Source of the DNA: Candidatus Falkowiibacteriota bacterium
GTDB taxonomy: Bacteria; Patescibacteriota; Patescibacteriia; Patescibacteriales; UBA12465
NCBI GenBank assembly: GCA_009995495.1
Contig: JAACPL010000011.1
Location: 1 to 35,357 of the forward strand
Length of the DNA: 35,357 bases
Direction: 5' to 3'
Shown: in pieces, positions 1-8,497 of the stretch
How positions within the stretch are numbered: the first letter of the stretch is position 1
Layout: each line of letters starts with the position of its first letter
Made by a program: the position numbers and the translations under genes
The notes under the pieces: model-generated
What the model was told of the DNA's origin: nothing
The model's input: only the letters and a program-made list of their open reading frames with translations
Database searches by the model: none

Positions 1-66
1 TGGTCTGGACGAGTGAGCTTTTCGCATGCTGGCGAAAAGCGAGCGAGAGAGTCCCTCTCGCGGTAC
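1..66 (+). ncRNA. 3' part of a structured RNA-like repeat unit (copy 1, truncated by window start)
   Basis: ctggacgagtga + hairpin GCTTTTCGC-atgctg-GCGAAAAGC + gagcgagagagtccctctcgcggtactta; the same layout as copy 2 at 220-282, with different stem bases but preserved pairing. GC-rich against an AT-rich background. Confidence 0.55.
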
Positions 67-78
67 TTAAAGGAAAAA

Positions 79-110
79 GGTAGGTCGAAAGACCTGCCTT
101 TTTTCTTTAT
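79..110 (+). terminator. Intrinsic terminator after copy 1
   Basis: GGTAGGTC-GAAA-GACCTGCC followed by TTTTTTCTTT. The one imperfect pair is U-G on the plus transcript and C-A on the minus, favouring plus. Confidence 0.7.
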
Positions 111-112
111 TT

Positions 113-282
113 GCGAGAGGGGCTTGAACTGGTTGGAAGCGAGACGCGAGAGAGGGCGGAAGCCCGAACGAGCGGACGAGCGTCGGACAAACTGCCGGGG
201 GCAGTTTGGACGCCAACCCTGGACGAGTGAAACCGCCGCACTGCTGGCGGCGGTGAGCGAGAGAGTCCCTCTCGCGGTACTT
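113..282 (+). ncRNA. Candidate structured non-coding RNA (copy 2, complete)
   Basis: Possible closing helix GCGAGAGGG (113-121)/CCCTCTCGC (267-275); GGTTG (131-135)/CAACC (214-218); GGGC-GGAA-GCCC (154-165); GCGTC (180-184)/GACGC (209-213) enclosing AAACTGCC-GGG-GGCAGTTT (189-207); hairpin ACCGCCGC...GCGGCGGT near 232-254. Followed by a terminator hairpin. Confidence 0.55.
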
Positions 283-322
283 AATAAAATAGACTAGCAC
301 TTTTGTGCTGGTCTATTTTATT
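283..322 (+). terminator. Intrinsic terminator after copy 2 (possibly bidirectional, also serving the minus-strand NUDIX gene)
   Basis: AATAAAATAGACTAGCAC-TTTT-GTGCTGGTCTATTTTATT, an 18-bp stem with one U-G wobble on plus. Confidence 0.7.
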
Positions 323-367
323 AAATAATTGGCTAAAAACTAAAAATTAATTTAGCGCCAAAAAAAA

Positions 368-811
368 CTATTTATTTTTTTTAACTAAAGACTTAAAGCC
401 TTCTCCAATTCCTTCTTCTCCCTCAAATAAATTTAAGCTTTGTATTTCTTCTAAAGTAAACCATTTTATCTCCGAGTATTGTAATGAAAAATCAACTTTT
501 GATTCATCAAACTTAACCTCGTAGTAAATTGGAAAATTATAAAACCAGTCTAACCCTCGCTTATTATGAACAATATGTGGTAATGCTAAAATTGGCTTAT
601 CTGAAATGTATGATACTTCACATCCAGTTTCCTCCAAAATTTCTCTTTTTAAAGCATCCTGTAATTCTTCTCCAAAATCAAGACCACCGCCAAAAGTTTC
701 CCAGGTACTATCCTCACCATGGCGCCCTAATAAAAATTTATTCTCTTTTATCATTATTCCACGAACGCTAACTCTATAAAAAGCGTCAGGGAAATTTTTT
801 GATTCACTCAT
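368..811 (-). CDS. NUDIX hydrolase
   Basis: 147 aa ORF; Nudix box GGLDFGEELQDALKREILEETGC. Confidence 0.9.
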   Translation of the reverse strand: MSESKNFPDAFYRVSVRGIMIKENKFLLGRHGEDSTWETFGGGLDFGEELQDALKREILEETGCEVSYISDKPILALPHIVHNKRGLDWFYNFPIYYEVKFDESKVDFSLQYSEIKWFTLEEIQSLNLFEGEEGIGEGFKSLVKKNK

Positions 812-829
812 ATATTATTAGTTAAAATC

Positions 830-1840
830 TTACTTCCTCCCCCGCAACTGCCCACAAGCAGCCGACAATTCAGCGCCGACACTATGACGAAGAGTGACTG
901 GAACCTGATTTTCTTCTAAGATTTTTTTAAACTTTTCCATCCGCTCGGGACTAGAAGCTTGAAAGCGACCGGTTGGATTATAAGGAATTAAATTAACCAT
1001 ATATAATGGCTTTCTCATAATCTTCGCTAGAGCCAAGGCGTCCTTATCACTATCGTTAATATTTTTAAGCATTAAATACTCAAACATAACCCGTCTGCCA
1101 CTTTTTAAAATATAGTTATCTACCGCTTTTAGAATTTCCCTAATAGAATATTTTTTAGCAATCGGCATCAAATCCTTTCGCAAATTTTCATCAGCCGTAT
1201 GCAAAGAAATTGCTAAATTGATTTGTAATTTTTCACCAGAGATTTTTTTAATTCCCTCAACGATGCCGGAAGTTGAAACCGATAAGCGACGAGCAGCAAA
1301 ATTAAAGGTCTCCTCATTATTTAAAAACTTAGCTGCTTTAATAAATTCATCATAATTTAAAAAGGGCTCACCCATGCCCATAAAAACGATGTTATCAATT
1401 TTTTCTTCTCTGCCTTCATCCTTCAAAAACCTCGCCCAAAACAAAACTTGCTCAACAATTTCTAAATAATCTAAATTGCGACGAAAACCAAAATCACCAG
1501 TAGCGCAAAAAGCACAAGCTAGAGCACAACCAACTTGCGAAGAAAGACAAACCGTATTTCTAGTTCCCTCTTTTGTTTTTTGGCGAATTAAAACCGTTTC
1601 AATTTTCTCACCATCAATTAACTCAATTAAAGCCTTTAAACTTTTAGCGTTTTTCGCCCCGATTAATTCCGCTTTAATTTCTATCGGACAATTAAGGTTT
1701 AATCTTTCCCTTAAATTTTTAGAAAAATTTGAAACCTCATCCCAAGAAGAAATAAAATCTTGAAACAAAGCCTTGTTCGCTTGAACAAAACGAAACTTCG
1801 GCTCCTCATTTAATATTTCTGATAATTTAGATAAATTCAT
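830..1840 (-). CDS. rlmN: 23S rRNA/tRNA adenine C2-methyltransferase RlmN (radical SAM)
   Basis: 336 aa; CALACAFCATG radical-SAM motif, FMGMGEPFLNYDEF, SLHTADENLRKDLMPI. Confidence 0.93.
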   Translation of the reverse strand: MNLSKLSEILNEEPKFRFVQANKALFQDFISSWDEVSNFSKNLRERLNLNCPIEIKAELIGAKNAKSLKALIELIDGEKIETVLIRQKTKEGTRNTVCLSSQVGCALACAFCATGDFGFRRNLDYLEIVEQVLFWARFLKDEGREEKIDNIVFMGMGEPFLNYDEFIKAAKFLNNEETFNFAARRLSVSTSGIVEGIKKISGEKLQINLAISLHTADENLRKDLMPIAKKYSIREILKAVDNYILKSGRRVMFEYLMLKNINDSDKDALALAKIMRKPLYMVNLIPYNPTGRFQASSPERMEKFKKILEENQVPVTLRHSVGAELSAACGQLRGRK

Positions 1841-1850
1841 TTTTTTAAAA

Positions 1851-2960
1851 TTATTTTCTCCTTAAAACTATTTTCACAATCTCACTTCTAGCGGTTGTTC
1901 TCATCGGTGGCCCCCAAGTACCAATCCCAGAACTAACAACTAAATTAAAACCATTTTCTTTAAATAGACCATAACCATAGCCCTTATGCATCCATCTAGC
2001 AGGAAAATTCAAAGGAAAAAGTTGACCGTCATGGGTATGTCCAGATAGCTGCAAATCTATACCAGCGTTTTTGGCTAATTCAATATTTTTCGGTGTATGA
2101 AAAATTAAAATACTGGGCTTAGCTTTATCATAACCTGATTGTTCAAGAATTTCTTGTTCCAAATTAAAATTATTACTAAAAGAATAATTAATACCAATTA
2201 ACTGCAAGCCCTCAACTTCAACTAATTTATTATCCAAAACTGTTAAATTTTTATCAGCCATTAATTTAACCACATAATCAAAGCCTAAGTAAAGGTCATG
2301 ATTACCAAAGCCATAATAAATTCCCTTTTCCGTCTTAAGATCACTTAAGGGCTTGTGCAGCCAGGAAAAATCTGATTCCATCCCGTCAAAAAAATCACCG
2401 CTAATAAAAACTGCTTCCGGTTCTAAAAAATTAATTTTCTTAACTAAGCGACCTAAAAATTTATCTCGATAAACTGGGCCAATGTGAATATCGGAAATAT
2501 GAACAACCGTTTTCCCCTCCCAATAAGCTGGCAAATCTTGAATTTTAACTTCATATTCTTTAACTACTGGCACTAAGGCGCGATAAAAACCAACTAAAGA
2601 AATAACCACTGTACCAACAATGAATATTAATTTCAAATAAAAAATTGGCAAACTTAAATTAAAAACTGATAAAGTATTTTTTAATAGAAAAATAGCAACT
2701 ATCATTAAACCAATATTTGTTAGTACCCCTAGCCAAGAAACAAAAAAAACATAAGTCGAGCGAGCAAAAACATTATCCCAGACATGAATAAAATAAGAAG
2801 CTGCTATAACACCAACGAAAAGACTACTAATAATAATGGCTGTAATTAACTTGCCTGAAAAAAAAGAAATACTAAAAAATCTAAGCAAAAATGAATAAGC
2901 TATAAAATGGCCAATAAATAAAAAGATAGCTGAAAAAGAAAAAAATAATAATTGCATCAT
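1851..2960 (-). CDS. Membrane-anchored calcineurin-like metallophosphoesterase (YkuE/YaeI-like)
   Basis: 369 aa; N-terminal TM helices; HISDIHIGP, SGDFFDG, GNHDLY and SGHTHDGQLFP motifs. Confidence 0.9.
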   Translation of the reverse strand: MMQLLFFSFSAIFLFIGHFIAYSFLLRFFSISFFSGKLITAIIISSLFVGVIAASYFIHVWDNVFARSTYVFFVSWLGVLTNIGLMIVAIFLLKNTLSVFNLSLPIFYLKLIFIVGTVVISLVGFYRALVPVVKEYEVKIQDLPAYWEGKTVVHISDIHIGPVYRDKFLGRLVKKINFLEPEAVFISGDFFDGMESDFSWLHKPLSDLKTEKGIYYGFGNHDLYLGFDYVVKLMADKNLTVLDNKLVEVEGLQLIGINYSFSNNFNLEQEILEQSGYDKAKPSILIFHTPKNIELAKNAGIDLQLSGHTHDGQLFPLNFPARWMHKGYGYGLFKENGFNLVVSSGIGTWGPPMRTTARSEIVKIVLRRK

Positions 2961-2968
2961 ATGTTTTT

Positions 2969-4249
2969 TTAAAAAGGAAAGTTCGCTAAGACCGCTTCTT
3001 TTCCTAACTCTGCTTCAATCTCCATTAAGCGATTATACTTAGCGGTTCTTTCACTTCTAGCCGGCGCCCCAGTTTTAATTTGACCCGTCCCCATAGCAAC
3101 TACAAAATCAGCAATAAAAGCATCCTCAGTTTCACCACTACGATGAGAAATAATTGAACTCAGGCCATTTTTACGAGCCAGTAAAATTGCTTCTATTGTT
3201 TCCGAGAGTGTGCCAATTTGATTTAATTTAATTAAAATTGAATTAGCCGATTTTTCCGCAATTCCTCTTTCTAAACGGTGGACATTGGTAACAAATAAAT
3301 CATCCCCAACAATTTGAAATTTATCACCAGTTTTAGCGCTAAAGGCTTGAAAATTTTCCCAATCATCTTCGCCGAAAATATCTTCAAAAGATTTAATTGG
3401 ATATTTTTCCGCCAAAGCCAAATAAAAATCACTTAACTCAGTGCCACTTAAAATTTTCCCTTCTTTCTGTAAATTATATTTCCCCTCTTGATGAAATTCG
3501 CTAGCCGCCGCATCAATACAATAAATAAAATCTTCAGCAACTTTATAACCAGCTTTTTCTACTGCTTCTGATAATAAAGTAAACGGTTCTTCATTACTTT
3601 TTACCACTGGAGCAAAACCGCCCTCATCGCCAACGGAAACGCTATAATTTTTAGCATGTAAAACTTTTTTCAAAACCCGATAAACCTCAGCACTCATTCT
3701 AATCGCCTCGGCCACAGTCTTAGTGGAAATCGGCATAATCATATATTCCTGGATATCAGTTGCCCAATTAGCATGCTTACCACCATTTAAAACATTTAAC
3801 ATCGGTAAAGGCATAATAAATTTACCATCAAAGTCAGGATTAAATTTACTTAAATAGCGATAAAGAGGAATATTTAAATTAAGAGCGGCCGCTCGAGCTA
3901 AAGCTAGAGAAACTCCTAAAATTGCATTAGCGCCAAGCTTTTCCTTATTTTCTGTTCCGTCAAGAACTATCATTTTTTTATCAAGCTCAACTTGATTTTC
4001 AACCTCCTCGCCAATTAAAGCTGGGGCAATAATAGTTTTAATATTTTCTTTGGCCTTTAAAACACCTTGACCACCATAACGACTAGAATCACCATCTCTT
4101 AATTCACAAGCCTCATAAGCTCCAGTAGAGGCGCCACTAGGCACCATGGCCGAGCCAACAATATTATTGTCTAAAATAACTTTAACGGCTAAACTTGGGT
4201 TGCCGCGTGAATCAAGAATTTCAAAAGCTTGAATGTTTTTTATTTTCAT
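2969..4249 (-). CDS. eno: Enolase
   Basis: 426 aa; EILDSRGNPSLAV, GASTGAYEACELRD, GDEGGFAP, SHRSGETED, KTGAPARSERTAKYN. Confidence 0.95.
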   Translation of the reverse strand: MKIKNIQAFEILDSRGNPSLAVKVILDNNIVGSAMVPSGASTGAYEACELRDGDSSRYGGQGVLKAKENIKTIIAPALIGEEVENQVELDKKMIVLDGTENKEKLGANAILGVSLALARAAALNLNIPLYRYLSKFNPDFDGKFIMPLPMLNVLNGGKHANWATDIQEYMIMPISTKTVAEAIRMSAEVYRVLKKVLHAKNYSVSVGDEGGFAPVVKSNEEPFTLLSEAVEKAGYKVAEDFIYCIDAAASEFHQEGKYNLQKEGKILSGTELSDFYLALAEKYPIKSFEDIFGEDDWENFQAFSAKTGDKFQIVGDDLFVTNVHRLERGIAEKSANSILIKLNQIGTLSETIEAILLARKNGLSSIISHRSGETEDAFIADFVVAMGTGQIKTGAPARSERTAKYNRLMEIEAELGKEAVLANFPF

Positions 4250-4258
4250 ATATATTAT

Positions 4259-5287
4259 TTAAATTTTTAAATTTTCTTTATCTAAATATCTTTCGGTCCT
4301 ATTTACCACTTTTTTCAAAGTTCTAACAGCAATAAAAGGATGATCGCCAATCGTTGTTTCATCAGAAAGCATAACCATGTCACCACCATCTAAAACAGCA
4401 TTAGCGATATCACTAATTTCAGCCCGGGTTGGATGAGAATTTTTTATCATCGAAGTCATAATTTGAGTTGCAATAATTGCTGGCTTATCATGCCAATGAG
4501 CAAATTTAACTAAATACTTTTGTACAATCGGCAATTCCTCAATCGGAATTTCAATTCCTAAATCACCACGAGCAATCATAATAGCATCAGAGGCTTGAAT
4601 TATTTGGTCAATATTTCTTAAAGCAATCGCTCGTTCAATTTTAGAAATTAATTGCACTCCTTTTTTCTTAGAAATAAGCTTTCTTAATTTCTCCACATCA
4701 TCCCTTGTTTGAACAAAAGATAAAGCAACATAATCAACACCAGTTTTTAAACCAAATTTTACATCACGTATATCCTTTGGCATTAAACCACCTCGCTTCA
4801 TATTAGTATAAGGGACGTTAATACCCTTATGAGAAGTAAGAAGGCCACCGCGAACAACAGTTCCTTTAATAAAGCCTTTTTTAATTTCATTAACGATTAA
4901 TTCAATTTCACCATTAGCTAAATAGAGCGGTTCACCTTTTTTAATATCAAGATGGAGCTCAGAGTTATCAATAGGAATTATGCCTTTTTGATAAGTTCCG
5001 CCTTTTTTAAAAATAAAAGAATAACGCTCACCCTCTTCTAAGTTAATCCCCCCATCTGGCATATTGCCAACTCTAATTCTCGGCCCTTGAAGATCAAGCA
5101 TAATTTTTACTTGCTTCTTATTTTTTTTATTATAAAAATCAAGTATCTTTTTTACTCTAACATATTGTTCATAACTAGCGTGAGAAAAATTAATTCTTAT
5201 CATCTCAACCCCCTCATCTAAAAGGCGTTTTAAATCTTCTGGAGATTCAGTCTTGGGGCCAATAGTCGCAATAATCTTAGTGTTCAT
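4259..5287 (-). CDS. pyk: Pyruvate kinase, short form lacking the C-terminal domain
   Basis: 342 aa; TKIIATIGP, RINFSHAS, DLQGPRIRVG, ISKIER, ARGDLGIEI, ATQIMTSM; ends just after the MLSDETTIG motif and one further helix. Confidence 0.9.
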   Translation of the reverse strand: MNTKIIATIGPKTESPEDLKRLLDEGVEMIRINFSHASYEQYVRVKKILDFYNKKNKKQVKIMLDLQGPRIRVGNMPDGGINLEEGERYSFIFKKGGTYQKGIIPIDNSELHLDIKKGEPLYLANGEIELIVNEIKKGFIKGTVVRGGLLTSHKGINVPYTNMKRGGLMPKDIRDVKFGLKTGVDYVALSFVQTRDDVEKLRKLISKKKGVQLISKIERAIALRNIDQIIQASDAIMIARGDLGIEIPIEELPIVQKYLVKFAHWHDKPAIIATQIMTSMIKNSHPTRAEISDIANAVLDGGDMVMLSDETTIGDHPFIAVRTLKKVVNRTERYLDKENLKI

Positions 5288-5292
5288 AGTTA

Positions 5293-6456
5293 TTATCTTA
5301 ATTTATTATTTTTCTTTTCTGCTCTTAACTCAGTCATCAATTTCTGATAAAACTCTAAGTTATTAAGAGCGGCTAATTTCTGTCCTAAAGGTTCTTTAAG
5401 TTGAAAAAGATGTTTCAAATAAGATCGTGAATGTGTTTTCAACGCCTTAATATTACTCCTCTTATTGATAGCTGTAAAATCTTGATTAAAAATTGCATTA
5501 CTAATATTAATAGAGCGCGTTTTAACTTTGATTAAAGATTGAGCCCCATCTAAAAAAAGTTTTCCATGACGACCTTCTCTGGTTGGAATAACACAATCAA
5601 ACATATCCCAACCGAGCTCGGCACAAATTTTTATATCCTCAGGACTACCAACGCCAAGCGCAAAACGAAGCGAGTTTTCTGGAATAAAACTGGCTGTTTT
5701 CTTTAAAATTTCTTTTAAAAATTTACCATTTTTATCAACATGTCTAGCGCCAAAACCGTAACCATCAAAACCGATTTTAACTAATTCTTTAGTACATTTT
5801 TCTCGTAAATCAAGTTCGGCTCCACCCTGTATTACCCCAAAAATTAATGGTTTTTTTAAGCCAACTAATTTTCTTTTTTTAATCTGATGTTCATATTCAA
5901 GCTTGCATCTTTTTGCCCAATTAATAGTTCTCTCAACCGCCTTTTCTAAGTCATGACGAGAAAATTCGTTTGGTGGACAATCATCAAGACAAACCATCAT
6001 ATCAACCCCTAAATCAAACTGAATTTGAATTGCTTTTTCTGGACTAAATTCATGACGCGAACCATTAAGCGGTGATTTAAAAACAACTTTATCATCATCA
6101 ATCTTGCCCATGGCTGAATTTTTATGGATTAAAGAAAAAACTTGAAAGCCGCCGGAATCAGATAATAAAGGACCATCCCAAGCCATAAATTTATGAACAC
6201 CACCAGCTTTTTTAATTGTTTCTAGTCCTGGCTGAAGATAAAGATGAAAAGTATTAACAACCATCGCTTTAGTTTTTGTCTCTAAAACTTCATCAGCCGA
6301 GCTTAATTTAATAAAAGCTCTGGTTGCATCAGGCATAAAAAATGGTGTCTTTAAAAGACCATGCCTTGTTTTTAAAAGCCCCAAACGACGCCCGTCTTTT
6401 TTTCTTGTAATTAATTTAAACATTTTTATAATCAACTTTATTGAATTAAATTTCAA
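5293..6456 (-). CDS. tRNA-guanine transglycosylase (Tgt) family protein, atypical
   Basis: 387 aa; LLSDSGGFQVFSL, LDDCPP, FGVIQGG, DMFDCVIPTREGRHG. The zinc CxCxxC and GGLxVGE motifs are absent. Translation may start at the internal Met of MFKLITRKKDG (about 6423). Confidence 0.85.
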   Translation of the reverse strand: MKFNSIKLIIKMFKLITRKKDGRRLGLLKTRHGLLKTPFFMPDATRAFIKLSSADEVLETKTKAMVVNTFHLYLQPGLETIKKAGGVHKFMAWDGPLLSDSGGFQVFSLIHKNSAMGKIDDDKVVFKSPLNGSRHEFSPEKAIQIQFDLGVDMMVCLDDCPPNEFSRHDLEKAVERTINWAKRCKLEYEHQIKKRKLVGLKKPLIFGVIQGGAELDLREKCTKELVKIGFDGYGFGARHVDKNGKFLKEILKKTASFIPENSLRFALGVGSPEDIKICAELGWDMFDCVIPTREGRHGKLFLDGAQSLIKVKTRSINISNAIFNQDFTAINKRSNIKALKTHSRSYLKHLFQLKEPLGQKLAALNNLEFYQKLMTELRAEKKNNKLR

Positions 6457-6465
6457 CCATCATCC

Positions 6466-8487
6466 CTATTTTACCCGCCCGGAATTATTCATTTGGGCAA
6501 TATCATCATCTTCAAGACGACTAGTTTTCGGTTCAGTTTTACTTAGAATCACTCCCCCTGTTTCTGTATCAATAGCACTAACGATTGAGCCAGGTGATAA
6601 AACTAAAATCTTGTCTCTATCATTATCAGTTGGAGTAACGCTTAAATAAAAAGAACCCTGAAGTAAATATTTAGAAGTTGGTAATAATCCAATTTCCCAA
6701 ACTACTTGCCTTAAATCATCATCATAATAAAGACTACCGACCTCAAGCTCTTGACGCCCAGTAAAATTGACATAGGCCGGGAGATTAAAAGTTGCCTTCA
6801 ACTCTCTTAATTCGTGCAAATTATTTTCTATCGTCCAATAAACTCTAAATTCAGTTTTTTGATTAACTTCCGGAGGTAAAGGACCGGAGCCAACCGGATA
6901 ATTATCATCATTAAAATATCTTAATTCTTCTTTAAGATTAAGGTCACTATTTATTTTATTAATAATTTTATTACTAATATTCTCAGCTCCACTTATTTCT
7001 TTGCCACCAACACTATATTGAGCGTGAGCAGAAAGTTCTAAATTTTTTCCTAAAAAATTAGAATTAAAATCTTTAACTTTAATATTAAAATTAATTTCAC
7101 CTTCGGTTCCCGCTTTAATTTCTCTTAAAGCAGGTAACTCATTTTTTGACCAAACTATTGAATTAGCACTTCTTTCACCATTTTGACCAATAACTAAAGA
7201 GTCAAAATCCAAAACTTCACCCTCTAAAATTGCCATAATAACAACATCTTGATAAGCTTTAGTGCCTTTATTTGAATAATGTAGAGAATAATTTAAATCT
7301 GAACCAAAATTTAAAGCTTGGTCATTACTAGAATCATTTAAAATTAAATTCAAACTCAAATCACTAGAAACTAATTCTGGTTTTAAAGTTTTTTGCCAAA
7401 AAACATATTCCTTATCACTTAAACGATGGCGCAAGCTAATGTTAACTTGGAAAGCATCAACCTTATTCTTAACCCGATATTTGAAAGTTGTTTCTTGACG
7501 ATTCATGAGTGAGCTTAAGTTGGCGATATGCCAAGAGAAAGCACTTAATTTTTCTAAAGATAATTTTTCTTCAGACAATTCTTCATTTGAAGCTAAAGAT
7601 AAAGAAGATGTTGCTCCTAATATCTCTCCGCCACTACCATCACTAAAATCAAAAAAGATATCAAATTCACTAAGTTTTTCTGTCAACAAGCCATCATCAA
7701 AGCCTGAAAAAAATATTTTTATTTCATTTTCCTGATTAATAAAGATAGCATTAGAGCTTTCAGTGTCAACTAAAAATCCTAAACCACGAATAATCGTTGA
7801 ACTTGAATCCTCCTTCTTAAAATGACTAGAAAAAGTTCCTGGTAAATAAGTTAAACGGGCAACTGCCAAATTAACAGATTCTGGTAAATTTAAAATGTAT
7901 CCTTTAATCTTCAAACTTGCTCTTTCCCCTGAATCAAGTGTCTCTAATTTAAAAGCATAGTTTCCGTTTTCAGGTAAAACGGGGATAGAATTAAGAGTAG
8001 CAGAATCAAAAATAAAATTATCCGGATATTGCATCTCTAAATAAATTTCCGAAAAAACAAATTTACTTGGATTAAAATATTCAACTTCATAATAAAATTC
8101 TTCTCCAGCCACAACTCTTTCCGGCGCAATTAACTCTAGTTTTAAAGAGCTAATATCATTATCATTACGGAAATATTGATTATAAACAAAATTAACAAGT
8201 GCCACTAGTAGTGCGACAAAAATAATATTTTTCAAAAGTGATAGAAAAAATTTCGGTTTCTTTTTAATATTCATGTGGCTGACATCTACCCTTCCACCTT
8301 TCTTGTCACTATAAACATCAATTAGATGAGAATCAATTTCTTGATCGCGGAGTTCACGATTAACTGCTTTTTCAAAATCAATTATTTCGCCCTCTTCTGG
8401 GATTGGTCGTGCAACAAAGGAGGCTAAACCAGATTCTTTTTGATTTTTAAGGCTAAAGTCTTTTCCTTGTTTTTTCTTCGCTATCAT
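6466..8487 (-). CDS. Single-pass membrane protein with large extracytoplasmic beta-rich (DUF11-like) region
   Basis: 673 aa; acidic N-terminal tail, one TM segment (FFLSLLKNIIFVALLVALVNFVYNQYF), then repeated Ig/CARDB/DUF11-like stretches. Confidence 0.7.
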   Translation of the reverse strand: MIAKKKQGKDFSLKNQKESGLASFVARPIPEEGEIIDFEKAVNRELRDQEIDSHLIDVYSDKKGGRVDVSHMNIKKKPKFFLSLLKNIIFVALLVALVNFVYNQYFRNDNDISSLKLELIAPERVVAGEEFYYEVEYFNPSKFVFSEIYLEMQYPDNFIFDSATLNSIPVLPENGNYAFKLETLDSGERASLKIKGYILNLPESVNLAVARLTYLPGTFSSHFKKEDSSSTIIRGLGFLVDTESSNAIFINQENEIKIFFSGFDDGLLTEKLSEFDIFFDFSDGSGGEILGATSSLSLASNEELSEEKLSLEKLSAFSWHIANLSSLMNRQETTFKYRVKNKVDAFQVNISLRHRLSDKEYVFWQKTLKPELVSSDLSLNLILNDSSNDQALNFGSDLNYSLHYSNKGTKAYQDVVIMAILEGEVLDFDSLVIGQNGERSANSIVWSKNELPALREIKAGTEGEINFNIKVKDFNSNFLGKNLELSAHAQYSVGGKEISGAENISNKIINKINSDLNLKEELRYFNDDNYPVGSGPLPPEVNQKTEFRVYWTIENNLHELRELKATFNLPAYVNFTGRQELEVGSLYYDDDLRQVVWEIGLLPTSKYLLQGSFYLSVTPTDNDRDKILVLSPGSIVSAIDTETGGVILSKTEPKTSRLEDDDIAQMNNSGRVK

Positions 8488-8497
8488 ATATTTATTA

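Noticed and set aside
113-275. A canonical tRNA gene
   Set aside because: Acceptor- and D-arm-like 5' end, but no T-arm (GGTGA/AGTCC does not pair), no clear anticodon arm, about 160 nt long.
13-300. ORFs 13..297 (+) and 67..300 (-)
   Set aside because: They run through hairpins, terminators and a repeated GC-rich RNA-like region; composition is Arg/Gly/Glu-rich as expected for a spurious ORF in GC-rich palindromic DNA.
7505-7735. Plus-strand ORFs antisense to large genes (also 529..771, 1476..1763, 12204..12521, 16233..16430, 21406..21588, 26038..26241, 27261..27449, 30399..30587, 31091..31336, 33674..33862)
   Set aside because: Short, antisense to clearly conserved genes, no family motifs, explained by chance open frames.
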